Below are positions 38,233 to 47,766 of a stretch of 64,000 bases of DNA, one piece after another. This DNA comes from Parapedobacter koreensis (GTDB taxonomy: Bacteria; Bacteroidota; Bacteroidia; Sphingobacteriales; Sphingobacteriaceae). Under the pieces are notes generated by a model, which saw nothing but the letters and a program-made list of their open reading frames with translations, was not told the origin of the DNA and searched no databases. Each line of letters starts with the position of its first letter. Position 1 is the stretch's first letter. Position numbers and translations under genes: made by a program. The stretch is from the NCBI RefSeq assembly GCF_900109365.1, contig NZ_FNZR01000001.1, positions 900,738 to 964,737 of the forward strand, read 5' to 3'.

Positions 38233-41200
38233 TTAAAAATTAAGATTGATGCCAAACGTATATACCGCTGGCACCGGATACGTTCCCGCGTCTACCCCGA
38301 ATGACGTTGTGCTTCCACCTATCTCCGGTGTAAATCCGGTATTGTTCGATAATGTGAATACGTTTTGTGCATTGAGGTATACCCGCAGTCCTTTCAATTT
38401 TATGCGGGTCAGCAAGTCTTGGTTGAACCGATAGCCTAAAGTCACGTCCCGTAGCCTGAAGAAGCTTCCATCTTCAATGAAATAAGACGAATATTGGCGA
38501 TTGTTAGCACGCCCTTCATGTGCAATGGGTTCCCAATTGCTTGTCCCTACACCGTTCCAGCGTCCGAGCCTATCCTCCAGAAAATTGAATGTCGCATACT
38601 GGTTTTGATTCCAGGTCCTGAATATTTCATTGCCGTACACCCCTTGAAATTCAAGGCCCAAATCAAAATTCTTGAAAGTAGTACCCAAAGAGATGCCATA
38701 GTAAAAGTCAGGAGTTGGATTCCCAATAAGCGTCCTGTCGTTGGCATCAATGACGCCATCTCCATTCACGTCCTTGAAACGGATGTCACCTGGCATAAAA
38801 TCGCCAGCTCCCAAGCCATTGGTCGGTGCCAAGCGAATTTCTTCCTGTGTTTGGAAGATACCATCATGAATCAATCCCCAGAAATAACCTATCGGCTGAC
38901 CAGCAACCGTACGTGATGGGCCATTGATGATGTCATAGCCATCGGTTGAAAGCGAGATGACCTTGTTGTCAACTGTCGTGATATTGCCTCCAACATTTAC
39001 TGTCCAGTCGTCGCCCAATTGTTGGTTCCAGCTTGTTGAAAGCTCCAAACCCTTATTTTTGATATTCCCCAAATTGCTCAATCCAGGTAGGCTACCAAAA
39101 ATACCCGGTACACTGACCAATACGCCATCGGTATTCTTGCTGTAATAGACCGCTTCAACACGCAGTCGGCTATCAAGGGCTGTCAGTTCAAATCCAGTCT
39201 CCCATGACTTTACGACTTCCCAGTGCAGATTGGGATCAGGGATGTATGAAGGATTATACGAGGGGATTAGCCGATCACCGAATACAGCCGAATTGCCCGT
39301 AGCCAGTTGGGGGTACATCGGATATAGATTGCCTCCGACATTCTGGTTACCCAAACTTCCCCACGAACCCCTGATTTTTAAGAAATCAATAAACGACTGG
39401 TTTTCCATAAAGCTTTCTTCAGACATCACCCAAGCACCACCTACCGCATAAAAAGATTGCCATGGATTGCCCAACGCAAAAGCAGAACTTCCATCCAACC
39501 GGTACGAGGCGTTGACTAAATACCTGCCATCATAATTATAAAGTACCCGTCCCAAATAGGAAAGTGTGCGATATTCAGAAGCATCGCTACCATTCGTTTG
39601 CGTGTTTGCATCACCGATGCCGACATACCAGTAGTCCGGATCATTCGGTATCGGCAACCCTTCGCCTTGCGTTCTCCGGGCGCTCACCTCTTCCATACCT
39701 TGTTTATAGGTCGTAAAACCAGCAGTAGCAGTGATGTTATGCAAATCAAAGCTGTTTTTATAGGTCAACAACCAATCTGTCTGATACTTATAATAGATGT
39801 TTTGGCTTTGGTTTACAGCAGTAAGGAGGTTGCCCACACGCTCCTCCTTGTTGTCGCCGGGTAGTTCGGGATTATATACGGAAACCAATCCGTCATAGCT
39901 CCGGAATTGGTTGAATCCATAGTCGGCTGAAAAATTACCCCGGAACGTAAAATGTTTCAAGAAATCAACCTCCGCATAAATATTGCCCACTCCGCGGTAA
40001 TTCCGTCCAATGTACGTATTCTTACGTTCTTCAATATCCAGCAGGGGATTGCCTACCTGAGCCCGTTGGAAATTAGGCATCGTATGATACAATCCATACT
40101 CGTCATTGAATACAGGAGCAATGGGAGCCGCCAAGATGGCTCCAAATACCTCGCGTTCTTGCGGCAGCTCCGACCGGTAACCATTAAAAACAATACCCGT
40201 GCGGAAATTGTCGGTTATTTTCAACTCATCACTGATATTGAGGGTAATTTGATTGTGACGCTCATGATTGATTACGCCCTCTTCGTGCATCGTCCCGAGT
40301 CCCATCCGGAAACTATTTCGTTCCGTAGCACCACTAACACTCAAATTATTATAATTGATTATCCCCCGTTGAAAGATTTCATCTTGCCAATCGGTATTGG
40401 CCTGCCAATTGGAATAATTGAAAGGATTTGCACCTTGGTTTGCCAATTGTTCGTCATACAATGTTTTGAACGCTGCGGCATCTGTCAATTGCATCCGGTG
40501 CGACACATCCTTGAAACCTACACGCGAACTAAATTCAAAATTTAATTGTCCGGATCTAGCCCGTTTTGTCGTAACGGCGATCACACCATTTGCGCCCCGG
40601 ACACCAAAGATAGCCAGCGAAGAAGGATCTTTGAGCACTTCAATGCTTTCAATATCTGCCGGGTTCAAAAAGTTAATGTTGTCATTGAGCAATCCATCTA
40701 CCACATAAAGCGGTTTTGCACCGTTGATGGAATTTGTACCCCGTATCCGGATATCTGGCTCCTGTCCAGGCCGACCCGAATTAGTGACTTGCAGACCCGA
40801 TACTTTACCTTGCAAATTTGACACAGGATTGGTTCCTGGTCTATCCACGATTTCAGTTCCCTTGACCTGCGCAATCGACCCGGTCAAATCCCGTTTTTGT
40901 GCGGTACCATACCCGATGACCACTACCTCATCCAACTCGGTTCCTTCATCTTCCAGTACCACATCCACCACCGTGCGGGCGGCTATAGCCACTTCCTGTG
41001 TGGCAAAACCCAGCGATCGAAAGACAAGGGTGTCCGTAGCGGCAGCCTCGATGGTGTAATTGCCTATCCCATCGGTTTGGGTAGCTGTCGATGTTCCTTT
41101 TACCAGGACGGTTACACCAGGTATTCCCCCTGACGTCAGTACATCCGTCACTTTCCCACTTACCCTGCTCTGTTGCCCGTGCGCGATAGCGGGCAATAGA

Positions 41201-41238
41201 TACAGCAACAATAAGCAGCATGTAAATAAATTCCTCAT
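38233..41238 (-). CDS. susC: SusC/RagA-family TonB-linked outer-membrane transporter
   Basis: 1001 residues from the ATG at 41238 (MRNLFTCC); the TTG 12 bases upstream is less likely. Signal peptide, carboxypeptidase-like domain (VSGKVTDVLTSGGIPGVTVLVKGT), TonB box (DEVVVIGYGT), plug with IRIRGTNSING, IESIEVLKDPSSLAIFGVRGANGVI, and a barrel ending YTFGINLNF. It imports oligosaccharides from the enzymes encoded downstream. First gene of the locus; the regulator gene ends 337 bases upstream on the same strand. Confidence 0.94.
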   Translation of the reverse strand: MRNLFTCCLLLLYLLPAIAHGQQSRVSGKVTDVLTSGGIPGVTVLVKGTSTATQTDGIGNYTIEAAATDTLVFRSLGFATQEVAIAARTVVDVVLEDEGTELDEVVVIGYGTAQKRDLTGSIAQVKGTEIVDRPGTNPVSNLQGKVSGLQVTNSGRPGQEPDIRIRGTNSINGAKPLYVVDGLLNDNINFLNPADIESIEVLKDPSSLAIFGVRGANGVIAVTTKRARSGQLNFEFSSRVGFKDVSHRMQLTDAAAFKTLYDEQLANQGANPFNYSNWQANTDWQDEIFQRGIINYNNLSVSGATERNSFRMGLGTMHEEGVINHERHNQITLNISDELKITDNFRTGIVFNGYRSELPQEREVFGAILAAPIAPVFNDEYGLYHTMPNFQRAQVGNPLLDIEERKNTYIGRNYRGVGNIYAEVDFLKHFTFRGNFSADYGFNQFRSYDGLVSVYNPELPGDNKEERVGNLLTAVNQSQNIYYKYQTDWLLTYKNSFDLHNITATAGFTTYKQGMEEVSARRTQGEGLPIPNDPDYWYVGIGDANTQTNGSDASEYRTLSYLGRVLYNYDGRYLVNASYRLDGSSAFALGNPWQSFYAVGGAWVMSEESFMENQSFIDFLKIRGSWGSLGNQNVGGNLYPMYPQLATGNSAVFGDRLIPSYNPSYIPDPNLHWEVVKSWETGFELTALDSRLRVEAVYYSKNTDGVLVSVPGIFGSLPGLSNLGNIKNKGLELSTSWNQQLGDDWTVNVGGNITTVDNKVISLSTDGYDIINGPSRTVAGQPIGYFWGLIHDGIFQTQEEIRLAPTNGLGAGDFMPGDIRFKDVNGDGVIDANDRTLIGNPTPDFYYGISLGTTFKNFDLGLEFQGVYGNEIFRTWNQNQYATFNFLEDRLGRWNGVGTSNWEPIAHEGRANNRQYSSYFIEDGSFFRLRDVTLGYRFNQDLLTRIKLKGLRVYLNAQNVFTLSNNTGFTPEIGGSTTSFGVDAGTYPVPAVYTFGINLNF

Positions 41239-41507
41239 GTTGTTACTCAATTAAATTGGTTACTTAATGTTTTTAATATAGTGTGTTTCTGAGCCGCATT
41301 TTGGGCTCAATTGGTTTTTACAATACAGCTAAGCGAGCGGCATTGTTTTGCAAAAGTCTGATGTAGGACGCAGCGCAGCAAAAAAACAACTTACACATCC
41401 CTACATCACCGAAAAAATAATTTCTCATGCAGGCAACAAAATCACAACAAAAAATTAACAATCAGCTAATTAACAACTTTATTGACTTGCTCACTCGAAA
41501 TTAAAGT

Positions 41508-41522
41508 GTGTAAAATTTACAC
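41508..41522. promoter_or_regulatory. Palindrome in the regulator-susC gap, operator candidate
   Basis: GTGTAAA-A-TTTACAC, 7-base arms round one base. It lies in the 336-base gap (41239-41574) that otherwise shows no exact TAnnTTTG element on the minus strand and no gene. A sensor-regulator of the polysaccharide locus could bind here, about 270 bases before susC. Confidence 0.4.
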
Positions 41523-41574
41523 TATAGGATATGAGAGGTAATGATGTAGTAGAAGAAGGTAGGCTATTCGGCAT

Positions 41575-44457
41575 TTAAAGTTCCAGCAAAAACTCCGTAA
41601 GGTTTTTCTCGTGAGGTATATTGAGTTTTTTCCGCAGCCGGTACCGCCGGATTTCCACGCCGCGTGTAGTGATGTTGAGTAACGATGCGATCTCTTTACT
41701 GCTCATGTTCATCCGCAGATAGGCACATAATTTCAAATCATTGGGTACCAATTCCGGATGATCCGTTTTGAGTTTCTTGAAAAAATTCTCGTGTGCTTCA
41801 TTGAAACTCTCCTCGAAGACATTCCAATCCCGTTCATCGCTGCGTGCGTCTTCAATGATTTTATTGATTTTGCGCAACTGGTCGTTGGACAATTTGCGTC
41901 CTTCTCCATCCCGGAGTTGCAGCAGCTCATCATGCACATTATTGAGCAGTTCGTTTTTGTAGACGATGCTCATCGCCGTATTGGCCAATTCGCGGTTCTT
42001 GCCGGCCAGTTCGCGCTCCAGCTGTTCATTTTTGAGTTTCATGAGCCGCTGTTCATTTTCCTCCGTTTCTTTGGCCAGTGCTTCCCGTTGCTTTCTGTCC
42101 ATATTAGCCTGTATCAGCTCGCGGTGTTTCTGGATTTTGCGGCGATACCAGTCTCGCCCGGCCACCAGGAGCAGTACAAATAACACGGCATACACCACCA
42201 ACGCTATCCAGGATAAGTACCAGGGAGGCAAAATGGTAAACCTGAATTCGGCAATCCCCGATCGGGTGCCATCCGGAGCCATGGCCCTCACCTTGAACAC
42301 ATAGTTGCCCTGCCGTAGGTTGGTAAATTCTTTTTGGGCGGCTTCGTTCCATTCAGACCAAGTACGCGAATAACCTTCCAGGTAAAATTGGTACCGCAGC
42401 GGGATCGCGCTATACCAGGGCAGCGCGTAGCTTATCCGGATATTATTGTGCCGATAGGGGATTTCGGGTGCAGCGCCAGCGGTATACCGGCGGCTTGAAA
42501 GGCTGTCGGTAATGTTGCTTACTGTGCGAATAAGCGGCAGCGGCAAGTGGGGTTTGGCTGCCACCGAATCAACGGCCTGGTAGATTGCAAAACCATCGTC
42601 AAGGCTAATCAGGTACACCTGGTCTTTGACACGATTGATATTCTCATAGAAATTCATCATGCGGCCATTGAGGGTGGCGAATTGCATAGAGTCTACCTGA
42701 ACCAGCCCTTTCTGGCCGAAATGCACCAATGCGATATGGGCGTGGTTGATAAACCAATACCGATTGGAATCAGCATGAATGACTTTATTTGAAGAAGCGA
42801 ATGAACCCAACTGTTCATTCAGCTGGTCATAGGCATAAAATCTATCGGTGATGTCATCATACCGGTAAAATCCGCTATCGGTGGCAAACACCGGGCTACC
42901 GGCCAACCCAAACACATTGGTGAAAGTACTACGAGGAAGGCCGCTTGCCGAATCATATACCTGAACCTGCTGCACGCGCGTGAGCTCATCATCGAGGGTA
43001 AGCAACCGCAGTCCCTGGTAGCCACTCGCCCATACTTTGGTCGCCGATACCGGTTCGATAAACTGTGAAGGGTCACTGTATCCGCTGATGCGGTGTGAAA
43101 ACTGCCAGCCCGATGCGGCCTTGCTGAATACCGCCAGCCCGGTGTACGTGCCCTGCAACATCCGGTCGCTCCGATTCGGCAATTGCCGTAGGCTCCAGCC
43201 GCCGGTCACGGATGACAGCGGCACCAGTTTGTTGCCCAGTACTTTGTAGGTGCCATCGTTGTGGCCGCAGAGCAGCTCACCGTCCACCTCGGTCAGATCC
43301 CATACCTGGCCCTGCGACCCCCCCACCAAGGTAAAGGCAAACGGCGCGTAGCTTTCCCCGGCGGGCCACCGGCTGTAAAACAAGCCTTGGTTGGTACCCA
43401 GGTAGATGTTGCCGTCAAATATCCGGGCGGTATATACCGTACCAATACTTCCGCTCTTATCCGCGTAATAGTAGATTGGCGCATTGATTTCAATCCGATC
43501 GATGCCATTATCAAGACCTACCCAGATATTTTGCTGCTGGTCGGTGTGAATCCCCAGCACCGTGTTGTTTTGCAGGCCGTTTCCCTTGTGGAGATGCTGT
43601 ACGATGTGTCCCGCTTCATTGACAATCACCACCCCCTGGAGTATGGTGCCAAATGCATAATAATGCCCCAGCACGCGCAGGCCGTTATTCAGTTGCGCGG
43701 TCTGCAACAGGCCATCCGCTGCATTATGCCATTTGCGGATGGTGGATGCGCTATCCATCCGGAACAATCCCGATTTGGCCGTGCCGATAAGCACCTCATC
43801 CTCCCCGAAAGGCAGCATGGTCAGGATATTTGCCCCGCCCAATACGTCTTTGCCCCTTACCGGGACCAACGTATCACCCTGGAGCTCGTGGAGGCCCGAC
43901 GGAATGAGTTCGATAAAAGTGCGCCCGCGCACGTGATGTAAGAAAAGAAACGGCTCGCCCCTCCCCTTGATGGCACGGAGGTCGTTATTTTCGTAGCGAT
44001 ACAAGGTAGAAAACGACTGGAAGAACACCCGATCGCCATCAATGACAATTTTCCATATTTCATCCCTCAGCTGATTTTCACTGCCCAAAAGCCCACTTAC
44101 CGAATGATACTGCATCTGCCCATATCCGGAGTCTTCCCAGAATCCAAATTCGGCCAATCCTCCCGTATATATCCTGCCCGCGCTATCTACGGCCACGCTC
44201 CTTATCGTGCTTTTGTTGGGCAGGTGATGTACGGTCCAGTATTGCCCGTCAAAGACCAGCAGCCCATCGGCATTGGCCACGTACATGATCCCGTTTTTTC
44301 CCGTGGCGACAGCCCAGTTCTGGTTTCCCGCTTTGTATTCCGATTTGGTATACTGCTGCACCAATGGCGATCCGATGCGTTGGATTTCCTGCGCATGTAC
44401 CACACCAAGAAACAGGAAGGCGATGGCAACTGTGATGGCAATTAACTCTCTCAACAT
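41575..44457 (-). CDS. Membrane-bound sensor-regulator: beta-propeller, Y_Y_Y, LuxR-type HTH
   Basis: About 960 residues from the ATG at 44457 (MLRELIAIT), which gives a proper signal peptide; an ATG 30 bases upstream is the alternative. About 700 residues of two-propeller repeats (for example NIWVGLDNGIDRIEIN) form the periplasmic sensor, followed by a Y_Y_Y domain (RYQFYLEGYSRTWSEW), one membrane helix (WYLSWIALVVYAVLFVLLL), a coiled coil and a C-terminal helix-turn-helix (NMSSKEIASLLNITTRGVEIRRYRLRKKL). There is no kinase or receiver domain, so DNA binding is coupled to the sensor without phosphotransfer. It probably controls the polysaccharide locus beside it. Confidence 0.85.
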   Translation of the reverse strand: MLRELIAITVAIAFLFLGVVHAQEIQRIGSPLVQQYTKSEYKAGNQNWAVATGKNGIMYVANADGLLVFDGQYWTVHHLPNKSTIRSVAVDSAGRIYTGGLAEFGFWEDSGYGQMQYHSVSGLLGSENQLRDEIWKIVIDGDRVFFQSFSTLYRYENNDLRAIKGRGEPFLFLHHVRGRTFIELIPSGLHELQGDTLVPVRGKDVLGGANILTMLPFGEDEVLIGTAKSGLFRMDSASTIRKWHNAADGLLQTAQLNNGLRVLGHYYAFGTILQGVVIVNEAGHIVQHLHKGNGLQNNTVLGIHTDQQQNIWVGLDNGIDRIEINAPIYYYADKSGSIGTVYTARIFDGNIYLGTNQGLFYSRWPAGESYAPFAFTLVGGSQGQVWDLTEVDGELLCGHNDGTYKVLGNKLVPLSSVTGGWSLRQLPNRSDRMLQGTYTGLAVFSKAASGWQFSHRISGYSDPSQFIEPVSATKVWASGYQGLRLLTLDDELTRVQQVQVYDSASGLPRSTFTNVFGLAGSPVFATDSGFYRYDDITDRFYAYDQLNEQLGSFASSNKVIHADSNRYWFINHAHIALVHFGQKGLVQVDSMQFATLNGRMMNFYENINRVKDQVYLISLDDGFAIYQAVDSVAAKPHLPLPLIRTVSNITDSLSSRRYTAGAAPEIPYRHNNIRISYALPWYSAIPLRYQFYLEGYSRTWSEWNEAAQKEFTNLRQGNYVFKVRAMAPDGTRSGIAEFRFTILPPWYLSWIALVVYAVLFVLLLVAGRDWYRRKIQKHRELIQANMDRKQREALAKETEENEQRLMKLKNEQLERELAGKNRELANTAMSIVYKNELLNNVHDELLQLRDGEGRKLSNDQLRKINKIIEDARSDERDWNVFEESFNEAHENFFKKLKTDHPELVPNDLKLCAYLRMNMSSKEIASLLNITTRGVEIRRYRLRKKLNIPHEKNLTEFLLEL

Positions 44458-44637
44458 ACCCGCTGGGCGATGAATGTAGGCAAACATAAGGATTTTCGTT
44501 TGCCATTTTCATAATCCTCGTTCTACCCGCGTTGAAAATATAAAAATCGTGATGCGAAGCAAATTATGAAATTCATAAAAATAGCTGTTAAAAGACAGAA
44601 AGCCAGGCAAATATTTTCTTAAACTTTACGCATTTTG

Positions 44638-44645
44638 TAAATTTG
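44638..44645 (+). promoter_or_regulatory. Bacteroidota -7 element TAAATTTG before the small regulator gene
   Basis: Exact TAnnTTTG, 20 bases before the ATG at 44665. The surrounding 19 bases (44632-44650) recur exactly at 55912-55930, upstream of the antitoxin gene. Confidence 0.6.
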
Positions 44646-44664
44646 CGTATGCTATTTGGCAGAT

Positions 44665-44871
44665 ATGGAAATATCATTACCAAGATTAGCTGTCTATCCC
44701 GCCGACTTGCAGCGGATCACTGGCCAGAGCGAACGCACCTGCCAGCGGCTCCTCAACAAGATCAGGGATGTGTTTGGGCTGGATAAACACCAGCATGTGA
44801 CGGTTTATCAGGCCTCGGAGTATCTGGGCATTCCAGTAGTGGAAATTTCCCGTTTCATGCACCGATCCTGA
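44665..44871 (+). CDS. Small putative helix-turn-helix protein
   Basis: 68 residues from the ATG at 44665. The segment YPADLQRITGQSERTCQRLLNKIR reads like a helix-turn-helix, and VTVYQASEYLGIPVVEISRFM is a second helical pair. No named family is recognised. It has its own promoter element and an intrinsic terminator downstream, so it is probably a single-gene unit. DNA binding is inferred from the helix pattern. Confidence 0.65.
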   Translation: MEISLPRLAVYPADLQRITGQSERTCQRLLNKIRDVFGLDKHQHVTVYQASEYLGIPVVEISRFMHRS

Positions 44872-44924
44872 CCCAAGCAGCCGGCAAAGGGTTTGCCGGG
44901 GCAGCGATAGATTTTCAGGGATAG

Positions 44925-44956
44925 CCGCGGCGGCGATTGGCCACCGCGGTTTTTTT
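44925..44956 (+). terminator. Intrinsic terminator after the small HTH gene
   Basis: CCGCGG arms (44925-44930 and 44944-44949) extended by GGC/GCC inside, followed by a run of seven T. A separate perfect hairpin CCGGCAAA-GGG-TTTGCCGG lies just before it (44881-44899). Confidence 0.85.
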
Positions 44957-44971
44957 ATCCATTAACCCGAC

Positions 44972-45014
44972 AAACCCGCCAATTCCGTCAATTCCGCCAA
45001 ACCCGCCAATTCCG
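44972..45014. repeat. Short direct repeat before the HU-like gene
   Basis: The 16-base unit AAACCCGCCAATTCCG occurs at 44972 and again 27 bases later, with a partial copy (CAATTCCGCC) between. Purpose unknown. Confidence 0.6.
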
Positions 45015-45085
45015 ACAGTACTTCTTGCTATCCTATGGAACTTTGTCTTGTTATTTATTTTTTTAACGTTTTAATTTTTTAAACA

Positions 45086-45469
45086 ATGGCAATTAAGTAC
45101 AACATTCTGGAAATCGGCAAACCGGGGGATCCGGAAGCACCGAAGAAGTTTTATGCACGGCCTATCCATGCCGGCGAGATTACGCTCGAAAACCTGGCGG
45201 CGGACATCTCGTATTCCTCATCGCTCACCGAGTCGGACGTCTACGCCGTCCTGCAGAGCCTGGTGCGCGAAATCCCGCGCAATATCGCGCACGGGTATAT
45301 CGTCCGCCTGGGCAACCTCGGCGCATTCCGCCTGGGCAGCAACAGCGCAGGCAGCGAGACCGAGGAGGAGGTGACCGCAGCGAACATCTTCCGCAAGCGC
45401 CTGCTGTTTTACCCCGGCAAGCATGTCAAGGCCGTGATTGACGGTTTAACTTTTGAGAAAACCCGGTAG
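45086..45469 (+). CDS. HU/IHF-like DNA-binding protein (HU-HIG type)
   Basis: 127 residues. It starts MAIKYNILEIGKPGDPEAPKKFYARP, the form typical of Bacteroidota HU-like proteins of the HU-HIG family, with an HU-type helical hairpin (LENLAADISYSSSLTESDVYAVLQSLVREI) and a beta-arm region around GYIVRLGNLGAFRLG. It probably bends DNA as part of the nucleoid. The AT-rich upstream stretch probably holds the promoter, though no exact -7 element is seen. A strong terminator follows. Confidence 0.85.
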   Translation: MAIKYNILEIGKPGDPEAPKKFYARPIHAGEITLENLAADISYSSSLTESDVYAVLQSLVREIPRNIAHGYIVRLGNLGAFRLGSNSAGSETEEEVTAANIFRKRLLFYPGKHVKAVIDGLTFEKTR

Positions 45470-45498
45470 ACCCGGTTCCACAAAACCGGCTTACCCAG

Positions 45499-45529
45499 CC
45501 GCCCCGATAGGTTCCGGGGCGGTTTTTTT
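45499..45529 (+). terminator. Intrinsic terminator after the HU-like gene
   Basis: Arms CCGCCCCG (45499-45506) and CGGGGCGG (45515-45522) with an 8-base loop, then seven T. Confidence 0.9.
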
Positions 45530-45572
45530 GTTGAAAAAAGCCCAAAAACGACCCTTGGTCACTTCGAAAATG

Positions 45573-45653
45573 GACTTCGGAGCGTCCGGAAAGTCTCCGA
45601 AGTCGGCTTCTGGACTCGCTTCGGAGGGTTTAAAAAGTGACTTCGGAGGGTTT
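45573..45653. repeat. Extragenic cluster of CTTCGGAG repeats
   Basis: GACTTCGGAG (45573-45582) is complementary to CTCCGAAGTC (45595-45604), and TTCGGAGGGTTT occurs twice more (about 45619-45631 and 45641-45653). The stretch lies between the HU terminator and the end of the FecR-like gene and could fold in RNA of either strand. Confidence 0.6.
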
Positions 45654-45684
45654 TCAGGGCAGCTTAATCAGCACCAAAAATATC

Positions 45685-47025
45685 CTAAAACGAAATATGG
45701 TTTTCCCCCGTCCTCAAGGCCAGCAACCCATGCTCATCCGGCATCGGTACGGGCAGCGAGGGCTGCAGCGGATCCACCGGAGGCCCGCAGAAGCTCACCA
45801 TCCCATCTTTCTCCACCATGAAAACATCCGCAGCATACAGCTGGGCATAGACCTCCGCGACCGGAGCCCGGTAACATACCGTGGCCGTGATGCGTGGCCC
45901 CTCGGGCACACAATTCATGTTTTCAACCTTAAATCCGTACCAGCGGCTCATATCGGCTACAAATTCCCGTACCGGCGTGTTCCGGTAGGTTCTTTTCATG
46001 CGGGTCCAGGCCAGCGCTTCCTTTTCAGCTATGCAGGATACATCCACTTTTGTGGTGATGGTGCTGTCTGGTGCTATACAGCATTGTTCCATCGTCACGA
46101 CATCTCCCGGAAATAGCAGCTCCTGCCGTTCCACCCCCCCACGACTGAACAAAACCGCTTTCCCTTCCAGCAGTACCGCCCGGGTTTCGTTACGTTCCGC
46201 CAGTACGGTATAGGCCCCGCCAGCCATTTGCAGCTCGGCATTGGGGGTCGTGATGATCAGTTTCACCTCCCCCCTTTCTGCTCGCTTTTCCTCCAGCTGC
46301 ACCAGCGCCTGCCCGCTCAGGCGCAGGAACGTCGTGTCCCTGGCAAGGTTCGACAGCGGGTATTCCAGTACAGAACCGGCATTCAGCCGCACTTCGGAGC
46401 CACCGGGTAGCCGCACTACGCATTGCTGGTAGGGGTGCGTGGCCACACGGATAGCCGGTATTTCCGTGGTGTCTGCTTCCCTTGGGTAGCCCACGGGCAA
46501 TAGTGCCAGCGCACCATCGGCATACCGCCAGATCTCGACGTTGCGGATCACGCCGAGGCGGCCGCGGCTGGTGCGATCCACGGTGATGCTGGTCGAATCG
46601 CCCCACCATACGGTGCAGGCAAATTCCGAACCCGGTATTTCCCCGTCGCTCGCCCATACCGGGCAGTTATTGCCCAGGTCCATCGGGCGGGGCCGCTCTG
46701 GGGACATCAGCCCACCCCACCATACCACGAGCAGCAGCAAGGCCGCGGCTCCCAACGCGGTGGCAAGCCTGCTAACTGTTGTCGCCTTCGACTGTTTCTT
46801 CCGTTCCCTCCTTTTGGCCCGTTCAAATGCGGGGTGCCAATCCACGGGCCTCCTGTCCGGCCGTCCATCCTCCAGTTCACAGCAGGCGTCCACTTCCATC
46901 CGGAGCCATTCCTCCTCGCTGTAAAAGTGCCTGGCCACATGCAATTCCGTCTGTCCCTCTTCGGACAGCGTGCCTTCGGCCCACTGTTTGAGCAACCTCT
47001 TTACGTATGCTGCGTTAGCTATCAT
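45685..47025 (-). CDS. FecR-like anti-sigma factor
   Basis: 446 residues: a cytoplasmic N-terminal part (about 1-85) that would hold the sigma factor, a membrane helix (about 88-107, LATALGAAALLLLVVWWGGL), a FecR domain (about 185-330; IRVATHPYQQCVVRLPGGSEVRLNAGS, VALITTPNAE-like segment, VLLEGKAVLFSRG), and a C-terminal domain (about 355-425) of the DUF4974/STN-like type. It is longer than many FecR proteins because of an insertion between the helix and the FecR domain. The start overlaps the sigma gene stop by four bases. It would relay a signal from the outer-membrane receptor. Confidence 0.85.
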   Translation of the reverse strand: MIANAAYVKRLLKQWAEGTLSEEGQTELHVARHFYSEEEWLRMEVDACCELEDGRPDRRPVDWHPAFERAKRRERKKQSKATTVSRLATALGAAALLLLVVWWGGLMSPERPRPMDLGNNCPVWASDGEIPGSEFACTVWWGDSTSITVDRTSRGRLGVIRNVEIWRYADGALALLPVGYPREADTTEIPAIRVATHPYQQCVVRLPGGSEVRLNAGSVLEYPLSNLARDTTFLRLSGQALVQLEEKRAERGEVKLIITTPNAELQMAGGAYTVLAERNETRAVLLEGKAVLFSRGGVERQELLFPGDVVTMEQCCIAPDSTITTKVDVSCIAEKEALAWTRMKRTYRNTPVREFVADMSRWYGFKVENMNCVPEGPRITATVCYRAPVAEVYAQLYAADVFMVEKDGMVSFCGPPVDPLQPSLPVPMPDEHGLLALRTGENHISF

Positions 47026-47630
47026 CGTTCGGATTTTTTTGACTCACCATTTGTCTTTGACGTAGATTTCTTTACATTCAGCCATTTTTGTAATTTCCGG
47101 ATACCCCTCAACAGCTGGTTTCCCACCGTCTGGGGTGATTTGCCCAGTTCCGTCGCAATTTTACCGTTGCCTATTCCGGCACCGTATCTCATCGCCAGTA
47201 CCTTGCGGGTCTCGGGCGGCAGGCGGGCCATGGCCTGCCTTATCCGCTCCCACCGTTCCTCCGGGTCCATGTCTGCATCCGCGTAGCTTTCGTCCGGTAT
47301 CTCCAGGTAATGGTCTTCCATCGGTTGCAGCTTTTTCCGCTTCCGCGTTTTGAGAAAATCCAGCGCATCATTTTTCGCCGCCTTGAACAGCCAGTATTTC
47401 GGGATATCCATCGCCGCGACACGCTGGCGTTTCTCCCACAGTTTGAGGAGCACACCTTCGGCAATGTCTTCCGCGGCATGCGGATCTATCGTGTTAAACT
47501 TAGTTGAGATGTACCGCACCAGTGTATCCCAATACAGCGTATAGATAGCGCCCCAGGCCTCCATGGCCTGCCCCGGAATTCGGAGTTCCCGGAAAAGATC
47601 GGTATTATGGTCTTTAGCGCTCCGCTGCAT
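47022..47630 (-). CDS. ECF-type RNA polymerase sigma factor
   Basis: 202 residues with the sigma-70 region 2 (LYWDTLVRYISTKFNTIDPHAAEDIAEGVLLKLWEKR, KYWLFKAAKNDALDFLKTRKRK) and region 4 (LPPETRKVLAMRYGAGIGNGKIATELGKSPQTVGNQLLRGIRKLQ). It belongs to the FecI-like group and is paired with the FecR-like gene. A good promoter of the housekeeping type lies about 140 bases upstream. It probably drives the thioredoxin-SusC-SusD operon at 48.4-54.7 kb. Confidence 0.93.
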   Translation of the reverse strand: MQRSAKDHNTDLFRELRIPGQAMEAWGAIYTLYWDTLVRYISTKFNTIDPHAAEDIAEGVLLKLWEKRQRVAAMDIPKYWLFKAAKNDALDFLKTRKRKKLQPMEDHYLEIPDESYADADMDPEERWERIRQAMARLPPETRKVLAMRYGAGIGNGKIATELGKSPQTVGNQLLRGIRKLQKWLNVKKSTSKTNGESKKSER

Positions 47631-47766
47631 CGGAATTTATCTCTTTGTTTTACAGTTAATTACAAAAAAGTTTAAAATCGCGATGGTACAAATCGCGCTT
47701 CCAAACCAGTTAAGGGTATAAAACGGAGATTACAAAAGGAGTTATTAACGGAGTGTCAATGTAAAA

